Assembly: GCA_002794785.1 (NCBI GenBank)
Contig: NBBA01000003.1
Coordinates: 2,046,001 to 2,110,000, forward strand
Origin: Coniferiporia sulphurascens
Taxonomy: Eukaryota; Basidiomycota; Agaricomycetes; Hymenochaetales; Hymenochaetaceae
Direction: 5' to 3'
DNA: 64,000 nucleotides
The notes below the pieces were generated by a model that saw only the letters and a list, made by a program, of their open reading frames with translations, did no database searches and was not told where the DNA came from. A program made the position numbers and the translations under genes. Of this stretch, positions 11,150 to 21,864 are shown one piece after another; the first letter of the stretch is position 1; each line of letters starts with the position of its first letter.

Positions 11150-11410
11150 TAATCTGAAATACTCAAAATACTCAAAAATAGCCATAATACTTATCAGAAG
11201 GTAATATAGTGCTATGTACTTCTATATAGTACTACTTGAGCAGTATATAGTACTATATACTGCTATATAGCACTATTGGCCAATATATAGTGCTATATAG
11301 TGCTATATATGCTATATTATCTCAAAAGCCACAAAATAGTCCTATTTAATGCTATATAGTGCTATATAGTTATCCTGCCACACTATATAGCATTTGGGCT
11401 TTTCCTGATG
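11150..11410 (-). repeat. Right inverted terminus with TATAGT palindromes
   Basis: This is the mirror image of 808-1010. Reading leftwards from 11410 on the minus strand, the terminus CATCAGG...TGCTATATAGT (11382-11410) matches the left terminus in 27 of 30 alignment columns. Repeated GCTATATAG and ACTATATAGT palindromes follow, then a CTATTTTT-rich zone. The base after 11410 is the first base of LINE homology. Confidence 0.7.
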
Positions 11411-12771
11411 CACTTGCGCCACAGCAACAGATGCCGAGATCTTTTCTTTGGCAACTGCCCCAGGCTGGGCTGCAAGACACCTCCAACACCTGCTGCCGGA
11501 CGTCCAAGAGATCTTCTTCCTCTCAGACTCCCTGATGGCACTTGGCCTATTCTGCACCTGGCCCTCTGCTTCGGGGGCCCAGCTCCTCCCCCTTTGGAAG
11601 GCGGGGGTCAAGACCCTTCTCAACTCATTTCCGAATCTTACCATTCACTTCCAATGGTGCCCAGGCCATGAGGACATCCCTGGGAATGAATGGGCCGACT
11701 CCGAGGCGAAGATAGCAACTGAGCTTCCTCCCTCCACCCTTCCTCCCTCCACCCTTGCCCCCTCTATCTCCGCTCTGAAGGAAGTCGCCACTCACACACT
11801 CAGCGAGCGCTGGTCCCTTCAGCTGGCCCACCCCCTGGCCTCCACCACTGACAAGTACCTGGCAGTGACTGGGCCCCCCACCCAATGACTGAGGAAACTT
11901 CTCACCATCTCAGTCGACCACCCCCACTCGGAGCTCACTGAAGTGGCGCAGGTCCTCTGTTGTGCCGGTCCCTACAGGGGCTACTGGCTGAGCTTCGACT
12001 CGGCCTACCAGTGCAGACATGGCCTGATCTCCCACTGCAGGTGGCACAACCACCCACCCTGGCTGGCACAGTCAACCTCCCACATCCTTGGCAGATGTGA
12101 AACATTCCAGCTCTGGATACAATGAGTCTGGCCTAGAAGCAACCCCCTCCCTGTCCACCATACTGAATGGGCAGACAAAAACCACCTTCTGGTCTTAAGG
12201 CACTGGCTACGCCTTACAGGCCACCTCAACTGGATGTCCAACTGCACAGCCAGGGCAATTCACCTCGCCTTTGCGGCTATGGACTTGGACGGCCTCCCCA
12301 CAGATAACGACCTCGACTTGGACACCCTCTGGGGCTATGTGCACAGGTTGCTTGGATCCAGGACTCAGGATGCAGACCCAGCTCTTTTGGAGCTTTCAGG
12401 TATGCTCCCACCATTTCCCTCTGACTCCTGACTGCCCTTTGGATTCCCCTTCAGTTTCTTCTATGGCACTTGCAGCCACTCCTTTCCTCTTCTAAGGGAC
12501 TCTCTTTTCCTGATCTCGTTTTAACTTGGTTTGGTTTCCTGTAGTCATGATATGTATACCTCCCTCTTTCCTCTCTTCTATCCCTAATAGGGCGTGTAAG
12601 TACACTAGGCCTCCTTCAGGAGGCACACGCCCCGCCCAGTTTCACTCAATGAGCAATGACAGGCGCCTCAGTAGTTAGGTAGTTTACAGGCGGCCCCTTC
12701 GGGGCCGCAGGTGTATTGCGTAGCTCAGTAGGAATAATAATAATAATAATAAAAAATAATAAAAAATAAAA
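11411..12771 (+). mobile_element. Family-B LINE, 5'-truncated copy
   Basis: The copy begins inside the RNase H domain (CTWPSASGAQLLPLWKAG), passes the catalytic H-D block FQWCPGHEDIPGNEWAD, and runs to the end of ORF2 (LLELSGMLPPFPSDS, stop near 12429). It has premature stops (TGA at 11886, another at 12123). The 3' UTR has the family-B hairpin at 12691-12707 and the terminal TAGCTCAGTAGGAATAATAA followed by an (AAT)/A-rich tail to 12771. No target duplication could be matched, because its 5' side abuts the inverted terminus ending at 11410. Confidence 0.85.
12691..12707 (+). other. 3'-terminal hairpin of a family-B LINE
   Basis: A seven-base-pair stem CGGCCCC/GGGGCCG closes a TTC loop. It sits about 35 bases before the A/T-rich tail. 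Family A has a different sequence but the same shape at the same place (for example 42774-42792). In stringent-type LINEs such 3' hairpins are recognised by the reverse transcriptase; that role here is inferred. Confidence 0.6.
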
Positions 12772-12908
12772 TGTCACCTCCCACTGGAAAGGGCTGGAAT
12801 CCAGACAAGCAACACTTAGACGTGGTCTATCTTTGTGCTGGTGACAACTTGTACAAATAGCATACTTTACTTATGATCCTGAACAATACCTTTGAACATG
12901 TTTTACAG

Positions 12909-13138
12909 GTACATGCACCCCAATACTCTGCACACCATTTTAACTTGCGAGGACGCTCTTACCATTGGGGGCCATTTCTACTCGAGCAAGCAGTTTCATG
13001 GCACTGCATATGCTTTGATGAATGAGCATTACTTTGGCACTGTGATTATGAATACTGAGCATCCAAAAAGTCCACTCATCCTCATGAAATACCTTATGGC
13101 AAAATTGTGCATGTGTCTGGCAGGGAAGTTTGTGAATG
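12909..13138 (+). CDS. JmjC-like domain exon (partial)
   Basis: This exon follows a TTTTACAG acceptor and encodes YMHPNTLHTILTCEDAL, IGGHFYSSKQFHGTAYAL and MNTEHPKSPLILMKYL. It resembles the second half of JmjC-type cupin domains common in expanded Agaricomycete families (MRPNTPH...GGHFY...NTEH). Those domains use Fe(II) and 2-oxoglutarate. The donor GTAAGC follows at 13139. No upstream part with the HxD iron ligands lies between the LINE tail (12771) and this exon, so the gene is either cut by the LINE or has more distant exons. Identification rests on motif resemblance only. Confidence 0.4.
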
Positions 13139-13195
13139 GTAAGCCTACCATACAAGCATGAACATACACATCTAAGACAGTGAGGATAAACAGAC

Positions 13196-13711
13196 TTGGA
13201 GCTTTTTGAACATGAAGCTGCATATTTATTGATTATTATTCAACATCTCAATCAATTAGCACCCGATTTTCTGGTGGACTCTAAGGTGAAAACTTGGCAA
13301 AAGACAGTACAATTCAGGGAAGACTTCGAATTTGCCTTAAAACAGGCTGATGGACTAAGATGTTTCTTGGGACCGACATTCATTAAAGTCCTTCACTTCG
13401 TGGAGAGCCGCCTTTTCCAGGCATTGACAATCTGCAACGACCAGATTAAAAAGGACAGATGGTACCTGCTCATTGAACCAAAATGTCTATGTGGATTTCA
13501 TACAGTTAATTATCACGATCATACATACGTCGTCGCATCGAAAAGGAAATCAAAAAAGGTAAGATGGAGCATGAAGGTGTTCCTGTCCGGTATTGACAAT
13601 TGTCATGGCCTCAGACAGAAGTATTCTAGACAGTATTGGTATAATTTCAAGGTTCTGGCGACTGTTTGGGGTGGGCTAGCTAGATCTAGATCTGCCGAGG
13701 CAGTAATCTAA
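13196..13711 (+). CDS. Unknown open frame
   Basis: An open frame of about 170 codons with no ATG at its left end, so probably an exon. It contains ADGLRCFLGPTFIKVLHF, QALTICNDQIKKDRWYLL and VVASKRKSKKVRWSMKVF. The amino-acid composition is that of a normal globular protein and unlike the proline-rich LINE frames around it. It may continue the JmjC-like gene upstream or be separate. I do not recognise a family. Confidence 0.35.
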   Translation: MELFEHEAAYLLIIIQHLNQLAPDFLVDSKVKTWQKTVQFREDFEFALKQADGLRCFLGPTFIKVLHFVESRLFQALTICNDQIKKDRWYLLIEPKCLCGFHTVNYHDHTYVVASKRKSKKVRWSMKVFLSGIDNCHGLRQKYSRQYWYNFKVLATVWGGLARSRSAEAVI

Positions 13712-13849
13712 GTTTCCTTATACATAGACTTATTTGGCCTAACTTTAGTAGTATAATAGGTGAGCATTATTGACTTATTTATTAACTGCAAAGCTAAATA
13801 CGAGCGGAGCAGTATCTGCTGTTTTATTAGACATGAGAACCCTAATTAA

Positions 13850-14102
13850 ATGTTTCATTTGAATATGGATGGTCCAAAGACAAGACTTGCTGTCGCTCAT
13901 GCAAAATATAACACTGAATATGTTGAGGCTGGACGACATGGTCTATTACTGGGATACCTCTCTCTTTTTCAAAGTGATTATGGGGATGCTGCGCTCTCTG
14001 TAATCATGGTCTATTCTGGTACTGGGTACAGCCTCTCAGAAATGTGCACACAAGATGTTGACAGGCTGCATATGGCGGCTTCATGGGTGTCTCATGACTT
14101 TT
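13850..14102 (+). CDS. Unknown open frame ending at a LINE insertion
   Basis: An ATG-started frame (MFHLNMDGPKTRLAVAHAK, then YVEAGRHGLLLGYL) runs into the LINE tail at 14103. Removing the LINE insertions would place a TGA two codons further on (GACTTTTGA). The frame therefore ends naturally near the kinase start codon rather than joining the kinase. It is not recognised. Confidence 0.3.
14089..14102 (+). repeat. Target-site duplication, left copy
   Basis: GTCTCATGACTTTT here is repeated at 20524-20537 on the other side of the full-length minus-strand LINE. It marks the exact insertion point. Confidence 0.85.
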
Positions 14103-14418
14103 TATTATTATTATTATTATTATTCCTGCAGTATTACATAATGACAAGCTGCCCCCCTGAAGGGGGGGCCCTAACTACATAACAACAGAGGCACCCGTCA
14201 TCGCACAATGCACAAAACTGGGCGGGGGCCCTGCTCCCCAAAGGGTGCCAAGGTGTGGAGGGCCCCTATTAGTAAGAGAGAAGAGGAAGGAGGGAGGAAT
14301 ACATTTCGCTATGGCATAGCCAAATGGACGAGAGCAGGCAAATGAGGTAGTTTAGAATCGGAAAGGGGAAGCGAGAGTGCCAGCCAAGACATATGGTGGG
14401 GAGTCCGAAAGGCAGGCA

Positions 14419-17400
14419 CTAGACAGAGGAAAGGGGAGGAAGTGCACCTGAAAGCTCCAAGAGAGCCAGGTCTGGGTCCAGGGTTCGGGGTCCAAGCATA
14501 CGACTCATGTATTCCCTGAGGAGGTCCAGGTCCATATCTTTGTTGGTCGGGTGTCCCTCCAGCTCCATCATGGCAAAGGCCAGGCAGATAGTGGCAGAGG
14601 TACGGTCGGAGAGGCGGTTCAGATGTCCCATCAGCTTCAGCCAGCAGCGCAGAACCTGGAGACAGTCCTCATCGGCCCACTCGGTGTGGTGGGTCGGGAG
14701 CGGGTCATGGGGGGGCCAGACCTTGCGGATCCAGGGATGGAATGTATGACACCTGCCCAAGACATGGGCAGTCAACTGGGCTGGCCAGGGGGGGTGGTTG
14801 TACCACCTGCAGTGCGAGATCAAGCCATGCCGGTGCCAGTAGGCTGAGTCAAAGCTCAGCCAGTATCCCCCATAGGGACCGGCATGGCAGAGGACCTGGG
14901 CGACTGCAGAGAGTTCATGGCAGGGGTGGTTGACTGACTGTGTGAGCAGTTTACGTGGTCGGCAGGACGGGATACCATTGACAGCTAAGTACTTGTTGGC
15001 TGTCGAGGCGAGTGGGCGGGCCAGTGAGAGGGACCATCGCTCCATGAGAGTGTTGCTGGCGGCCTCTTTCAGTGCAGAGGTGGAGGGTGCGAGGGAGGAC
15101 AGGGGTAGGTTCATTGCGAACTTCGCCTCGTGGTCTGCCCATTCATTCCCGGGGATGTTGGAGTGACCCAGGCACCATACAAAATGGATGGAGAGATCCA
15201 GGTAGGAGTCCAATAGGGTCTGGACCCCTGCCTTCCATTGATGGAGGAGATGGGTGCCTGGTACTGGCGCCCATGTGTGGATGAGGTGGAGTGCCATCAG
15301 TGAATCTGACAGGAAGAAGATGTCAGATGCGACTGGCAAGAGGTCCCGGAGGTGGTGTGCTGCCCAGCTTGGTGCAGAGGTGAGGGAGAAAATCTCTGCA
15401 TCCATGGCTGTTGTGCAGGTGGGGGAGGCCAACTGGCGGGACTTAAGGCAGGTAAGGCCCTTCATGGTGCAAATGGCTGATCCAGATTTTGTACCCATGT
15501 GCAAGCCATTGGTGAAAACCTGGAGGTGGGGGAGGGTGCTCAGGGAGGGTGTGGCTGCCACAAATTCCTTGCGGGTGTCCTCACTGACCGGAGTGATAGG
15601 GGTGGCAAATGAGACTCGTCTGGTCATAAATGCCAGAGGGTCCGTCCACAGGGGATGAGTGTATGCAGGGACCAGTTGAACCCGGGGGACCCGGACCTGC
15701 AGAGAAGTGGAGAAGGGACGGTTAGTTACATTTTTATAGTAGCATTTTCTACCAATGGAGTGCAGGGTGCGCCAGAGGCACAGAGAATGGATGGTCTTAG
15801 CATACTTGAAGTAATAAGAAAGAGGGGGGAGGGAACAAAGAAAATTTGTGGAGAAGGGGGAGGTGCCCTTATAGACACCAAGAATCCATCTGCATGCTGT
15901 GTTTTGCATGGCCTGCAGGTGGCTTACTAATGTTTTTTGGCACTGGCCATGATACCATACCGGTGCACCCCATGTGAGAACTGAGTGGACGCAGGTGGTG
16001 TACAGTCAATGGAGGAGGAGGGCTGAGATTCTGTGTTTGGTGTTGCCGAGGATGCAGAGGGTGGCAAGAGTGGAGAGGCCTTTGGATCACATGTGTTCCA
16101 TGTGGGCCTTGAAAGTAAGGGCAGGGTCCCACCATATTCCCAGCCAGCAAAGCGGGATGGAGGGTCGGATGAGCATGGTGGGGGTGACCCAAACCCTGGC
16201 GGTATCCCAGTTGGTGTAGGCAGCTGAGCAACATCAGGGTGGGTGGAAGTGTAGGCACTCCGTTTTGGCAGCTTCGATGTTGAGACCTATGGTGCCGAAG
16301 TGGGCATTGAGTTGATGGTAGGCATTGGACAATTGCTGGCAGTTGGATGCCATGCTGGGTCCAACGCACACTAGGAGGTGGTCGTCTACATAGGCAAGGG
16401 CGGTGGTGCCGGTTTGGTGAAATTTCCAGAGGACCACACCCATGAATATAGTCGAGAGGATCGGGGAAACCAGGGACCCTTGGGGAGTGCCGAGGTCTGG
16501 TTTTTGGGCAGTTGGGAGGGTGGTGCCATTGAAGGTGATGGCAACCTGCCAGTCTGTCATGAAGGACAGGCACCAGTCTGCCATGTCAGGCAGGCACTGG
16601 AGGTCCAGGAGTTGCCAGTGGAGGAGTTGCTGGTGGAGGAGTTGCCAGTGGACCGAGTCGAAAAACCCCTGTATGTCGACCACTAGGACTGAACATACAT
16701 GGCCCTCGGCATGGGCTCACTCTGCAATCTGTAAGAGGTGCTGGGCAGTGTCATAGACAGAATGTCCCTGACGCCCCCCATATTGGTTAGGTGGCAGCCA
16801 GTCCCTCATGTTAGCAAGGAACTGGAGCCAGTTAGCAATAATCTTTTCAAGGAGTTTCCCTAGGGTCTCCTTGAGGGTAATGGGCCAGTATGATTGTGGC
16901 AAAAAGGGGTCCTTCTTGTTTGGCTTCCAAAGCATCACCACTTTTGCTGCCCGCCAGCACTTGGGGTGGTGCCCCATGCACAGGCAGTCGTTGAAAAGGG
17001 TGAGAATCTCGTCGGGGTAGGCGTCTACCACCCATTTTAGGGGGCAGTAGCCGATGCCCGAGAGGCCCGGGGCTGACAAGTTGGAGGTGTCAGACAGTGC
17101 CCCCATGAGCTCCAAAAGGAGTATGGGTGGGGCAGCTGGTTGGAGGGGAGGCGGCAGGGTGTCAGCCACTTGGTGGAGTGGTGGGGGCATGAAGAACATT
17201 GAGTGGAAAAGCTCACCTTTCTCGTTGTCCGATTGGGTGAAGGTGCCATCACTCTTCTTGAGTGAAGGGATTGGGGTAGGATGGTTGCCTAGGCCTCGCT
17301 TGGCCCAGCTCCAGATATTGGAGGTGTCCGCTTGGTTGGCCTGTTCGGCATAAAAATGCTGTTTGGCCGCCCGTACACCGCGTTTGAATGCACAGCGGGC

Positions 17401-18438
17401 TGCTGATCGCTGAAGGGGGGTGGTGGCCATCGAGATCGCCTGGAGGAGCAACTTACATGTCGGGGTCCACCAGGGGACTTCGGACTTGGATGGCTTTGCG
17501 AGCCTGGTGAAAGGAGTGAGGGCATCGATCATAGAGTCGACCACTGCCTGTGCTTTCTTATCGAGGGCGAGGGTGTTGTCCACTGGCAGTGTGAAGGTGG
17601 ATTTGAGTAGGGGAAAGGCAATCTCGGACCATTCCTCCCTGTCTGCCGGGAGTAACTGGTGTGTTTTAATGATGGGGGGTGGAGGCTGAGAAGGCAAGGA
17701 CCAGTGCAACATGGCATGGTCAGACAGTGGTGAGGTGGTTGAGGAGCCCAAATCTATTATTGTGTCGGGGTTAATCAAGGGGGGGGACCAGATCATGTCA
17801 ATTGGACACTGCCAACAATTGTCAACAGGCCATGAGTCAGAGTCCGGGAGGTGGGCTGGCGCAAGGCCGTGCTCCCAGAAGAAGTCGTCAAGGGGTTGCA
17901 CCCTCAAGTCCTCCTGCCATGAAGCAAGGAGTTCGGACCACGAATGGTGGCGATGGTTGAAGTCGCTGGCCAAAAGTAGCATGGAGGCCAGTGCCGGTGG
18001 GATTGTAAAGAGGAACGACTCACCTGGGTAGAGGGGGGTGGCAGTGGTGTGGTCCGGTGCGTGCATACCATAGTCATTGCACAGGCAGATCGTCAGGTGT
18101 GAGCGGATTTCGATGGTGAGGATGTCGGTGCCGGAGGAAGCGGCTCTGAGGATGGACCATTGAGTGGAGGGGATGGTTCGGGATATGTAGGTGACGACCC
18201 TTGGCTGGGTGGCCGGGGGGAGGACAGCAGTGTATCCCAGGAGGGATGGGACATTGAGGACCGGAGTGCTGGTAGGGTCAGTGAGGGAGGGCTGGAGGCC
18301 GATTTGGTACCAGGGTGGTTCCTGGATTAAAATGATGGTGGGTGGGGATGGGTCAGTGGTAAGGATTGGAATGAGGGAATGGACCACAGCTAGGGAGCAG
18401 GTGGCATTCCACTGAAGAATAGAGATGTCTCTATTCAT
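14419..18438 (-). pseudogene. LINE ORF2 (endonuclease-RT-RNase H), family A
   Basis: About 1,340 codons in one frame from ATG 18438. The APE-like endonuclease shows ILIQEPPWYQIGLQPSLTDP, DFNHRHHSWSE and the SDHAMLHWSL end. The reverse transcriptase shows motif A VDIQGFFDS, motif B GTPQGSLVSPIL and motif C AYVDDHLLVC (catalytic Asp pair intact). The RNase H domain has FTNGLHMGTKSGSA (first catalytic Asp replaced by Asn), FFLSDSLMAL and HFVWCLGHSNIPGNEWAD. In-frame stops occur near 16715, 16232 and 16090, all TGA. It cannot make a full protein without readthrough. It lies in the same element as the ORF1 it overlaps by four bases. Confidence 0.88.
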
Positions 18439-20465
18439 GAGTCCTCCATTGTTTCATCTTCAGGTCCTTCAATGGCAGCCTTGATCTGGCGGTATCACCG
18501 TTTCTTGGGGCACTGAGGGTAGGTGGCAGGGTGGTTGCCCTTGCAGTTTGTGCAGTAGTGAGAGTGAGAGCAGTGGTCACCCTCGAAGGCTTCGGTGGCA
18601 CAGTGTGCACACGACTTATGGTGATTGTGGGAGAGGTGACCTCCTCCACATTCGGTGCAACAGGGCTGGGCTCGGCATCCTTTTGTTCCATGTCCTAGGC
18701 CCTGGCAGCACTCACATTGGGTGAGGCTGGGGTGGAAGGGGGGGACCAAGAGGGAGAGGGAGGCACCAAACATCCATACTTGCGGGCACTTGAGGAGCTG
18801 TGCTCGGATGGATCTGTCGGGGTCGGAGAAGGAGAATGCCACAGGGCGCCTATTGAGGGTCGGCAGGTGGTCATCAGTGGTGGCGAAGTGGGGGTCGACA
18901 ATGAAGTCGAGGTTGTGGAGAGCCGGGTTGTGCCGGACTTCGGCCATGAGGGCCTTCACGTTAATGGTGTGGCCGTTCTGGCTGAAGAGGTAGTCCTTGC
19001 ACAGCACCATGGAGATGCGGAGTGCAGACCAGGGGCGGACACAGACAGGGTTGAAAGAGAACATCCTGGGGATCTTGTTGACCTCCAGGGACAGACTCTT
19101 TTCTCACATGTGGGCTGTGAAGGCCACAGAATGCCGATTGATGATCGTATCTGTGGCCGGAGTGGCGGAGGAGGGGCGCTTGGCGAAAGAGGTCACGAGG
19201 TTCCCCTTTACGTTGAAAGAGGATGCCAGGACTGTGACCCAGTCAGCAGTGGGAAGGGAAGAAAAGAGCTCACGGGCTGTGGTGGTGAGGTGCATGGCCG
19301 GGAGCTGGACCTCAGATTTTATCACGATAGTCGGTAGGAGGACCAGGGTCAGGTCCTTGGCATACATCGGGGACAGGGGTGGTACCTGGCATTGCTTCTT
19401 CTTTTTCTTGTGGGTCACTGTCGTGAAGACCGTGCCTGGAGCCAGGGCCACTGGGTTGGGGTTGGAGGCGGTGGGTGGGGCTGGGGTGGCCGCCACCTGG
19501 GCATAGGAGGTTGGTGCTGTGTTGTGGGTGGCCTGGACGGTGGTAGTGGGGGCCTGGGCCTTCTGGGCCGGTGGGGCCCAAGGCATGGGCTGGTTGACAA
19601 GTGTTGAGACTTGTCAGGAGATGGACACAACTTCTGTGGAGAGCTGCTTAACAATGTTTGTCAGCACAGCCACATCAGGTGACACATTAGCGGTTCTGGG
19701 GGTCCTGGTCGGGGCAGAGGGTTGGGGGGCAGTGGTCAGGGTCCTTTGTTGGGGGTGAGCTGGGGCGAAGGGTGCTGGCAGGGAGGCTTCCGCCCCCCCC
19801 CTGGCAATGTTGTAGGCCATCTCCATGTTGTGGGAGATGATGTATTGGGGGTCCTTCTCGTCCCTAAGAACGCCGGCAATGGTCTGTTGGACATTCCAAA
19901 GGAGGTCGCCCACAAACTGAGTGGCTGCTCGGTCGGTCTCTGCAGCACTGGAGTGGTGGGTCTTCTGGTCGAAGTCCTCTAGTGCCCGGGAGATGGAGTA
20001 CATAAAGCCTGCCATGTGCGGCTTGAACTGGTCTCGAGGGTGGGGTTGGGGGGTGTGTGGGGACAGGTTTTCGGCTGACCACTTGTTGGTGAGCGGCGGC
20101 GAAGGTGTGTGTGGGTTCTTGAGGATGTCCTCCATTTCGCAGCCTTGGATTTCTTCCGAGGTGTTGGAAACTACAGAGAGGGGACGGCTGACATGCTCGA
20201 ATGTGCAAGTGAACTTGGTGTTGGAGACTCCAATGACAGGGGACGGGGTGAGACAGAGAGCGTCTGGAGATGATGCTGGGAGGCCTGGGTCGATTTGGGT
20301 GGGTGTGGGGGTTGTGCCGTGTAGTGCGGCAGCGGTGTTGCCAGCAGCCACCCAGTTGGCAGCGGCCCTGGTGGCCCTGTCGGCATCGGCGCTGGCCGAT
20401 GAGGGAGGTGGGAGGGGTGGTCGAGTCGAATGTAGAGCATTCCTGAATCCACTGGGGTTCAACAT
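18435..20465 (-). pseudogene. LINE ORF1 (zinc-knuckle protein), family A
   Basis: ORF1 supplies the RNA-binding partner of a LINE ribonucleoprotein. It begins MLNPSGFRNALHSTRPPLPP and has a Pro/Ala/Thr-rich first half. A conserved block reads LTLVLLPT...SSLPTADWVTVLASSFNVKG. Three Cys/His knuckles end it: C-x2-C-x4-H-x4-C, C-x2-C-x3-H-x4-H and C-x2-C-x3-H-x5/6-C, the first being CCQGLGHGTKGC-like. One frame holds throughout, but in-frame TGA codons interrupt it near 19613, 19103 and 18494. The first and last fall where arginine (CGN) is found in sibling copies or is required by context (KKR-x-YRQI). The stop TGA at 18437-18435 overlaps the ORF2 ATG as ATGA. Confidence 0.85.
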
Positions 20466-20523
20466 GGGGGAGTTTTAGCTGCCCGCACTAGTCGATGGTG
20501 GTGGTTACTGGTCAAGAAGGATA

Positions 20524-20542
20524 GTCTCATGACTTTTGAACA
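20524..20542 (+). repeat. Overlapping target-site duplications of two LINE insertions
   Basis: Nineteen bases of host DNA survive between two LINEs. Positions 20524-20537 (GTCTCATGACTTTT) match 14089-14102, and 20531-20542 (GACTTTTGAACA) match 21865-21876. The two insertions therefore used targets overlapping by seven bases. Confidence 0.85.
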
Positions 20543-21864
20543 GCGCCACAGTCATGGATGCCGAGGAGTTCTCCCTCGCCACGGCCCTGGGTTGGGTAGC
20601 ACGCCGCCTCCCTGTGCAGTTGCATGTTGCATTGGACATCTTCTTTCTGTCCAATTTGCTGACTGCACTCCACCTTTTCTGAACATGGGCAGCTGCCCCT
20701 GGTGCCCACCTCCTTCACATCTGGAAAGTGGGTGTGGAGACTCTGCTGGACTCATACCCCCAGCTCACCGTTCATTTTGTATGGTGCCCCGGTCACTCAG
20801 ACATCCCCAGCAATGAATGGGCTGACATGGAAGCGAAATCAGCAATGGAGCTCCCTCCATCCGACCTAAAACCCTCCACCTCTGCACTAAAAGAAGTCGC
20901 TGTCTGCACACTTATGGACCGGTGGACATCCTCGCTCGCCTGCCCACTAGCCTCCACCACTGACAAATACTTGGCAGTACATGGCCTCCCTTCCTGCAGA
21001 CCTAGAAAGCTGCTCATGCATTCGGTCGACCACCCATGCAGCGAGCTATCTACAGTCGCACAGGTCCTCTGCCACGCTGGTCCCTATGGGGGCTACTGGC
21101 TGAGCTTTGACTCAGCCTACTGGTGCCGGCATGGCCTGATATCGCATTGCAGGTGGCACAACCACCCCCCATGTCCCGCACAGTCGACCGCCCACATCCT
21201 TGGTGGCTGCAGCACCTTCCACCCATGGATACGACGAGTATGGCCACCTTGGGACCCTCTCCCAGTCCACCACTCAGAGTGGGCTGACAAAAACTGCCTC
21301 CTGGTTCTGTGCTGCTGGCTTAAGCTGACAGGGCACCTACACCACCCTCCGACCGTGCCGTAGGCACCATCCGGCTGTCTTTTGCCGCAATGGACCTCAA
21401 TGGACACCCAACTGACGAGAATATGGACCTGGACCTCCTAAGGGATTACATACATTGTATGCTCGGACCTCAAACCTGGGACTCGGACCCAGCCCTTTTG
21501 GAGCTATCAGGTACGCTCCCTCCCTTTCCACTCGAGTAAAAGCCTGCCTTTTGGATTCCCACAAGATACATCTTGGCCGGCACTCTCGCCCTCCCTTTCC
21601 ATTTCTAAGCTTCTTACTTTAACCTGCCCCTACCCACATGGTTTGTTCATAGCGATATGTATTCCTCCCTCTCACATCTTTCTTACTAAATAGGGGCTCT
21701 CCACACTTTGGCACCCTTTGGGGAGCAGAGCCCCTGCCCAGTTTCGTGCGATGTGCGATGACGGGCACCTCCATTGTTATGTAGTTAGGGCCCCCCCTTC
21801 AGGGGGGCAGCTTGTAATTATGTAATACTGCAGGAATAATAATTAAAAATAAAAATAAAAAAAA
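20543..21864 (+). mobile_element. Family-A LINE, 5'-truncated, with 12-bp target duplication
   Basis: The copy starts in the RNase H domain (CAVACCIGHLLSVQFADC-region in one frame), carries HFVWCPGHSDIPSNEWADME and the conserved end of ORF2, and finishes with the 3' UTR hairpin (CCCCCCCTTCAGGGGGG) and an A-rich tail at 21864. GACTTTTGAACA flanks it at 20531-20542 and 21865-21876. A frameshift near 21350 separates HLHHPPTVP from the ORF end. It separates the AT of the kinase start codon from its G. Confidence 0.88.

Larger units (their letters stand above)
14103..20523 (-). mobile_element. Full-length family-A LINE (about 6.42 kb) with 14-bp target duplication
   Basis: This is a complete Tad1-like non-LTR retrotransposon on the minus strand. 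The 5' end (ATCCTTCTTGACC) is at 20522, ORF1 is 20465-18435, ORF2 is 18438-14419, and the 3' UTR ends in a GCCCCCC hairpin, CTGCAGGAATAAT and an (AAT)n tail at about 14103-14127. The flanking GTCTCATGACTTTT repeats give a clean target duplication. The insertion point is at the start codon of the kinase gene whose body lies at 21865-22930. Both ORFs hold in-frame stops, so the copy is inactive. Its order relative to the second insertion at 20543 is discussed in the findings. Confidence 0.9.

Noticed and set aside
15869..16573. Long open frames antisense or out of frame within LINE ORFs
   Set aside because: They are by-products of GC-rich codon composition. The frame carrying the RT, endonuclease and RNase H motifs is the other one.
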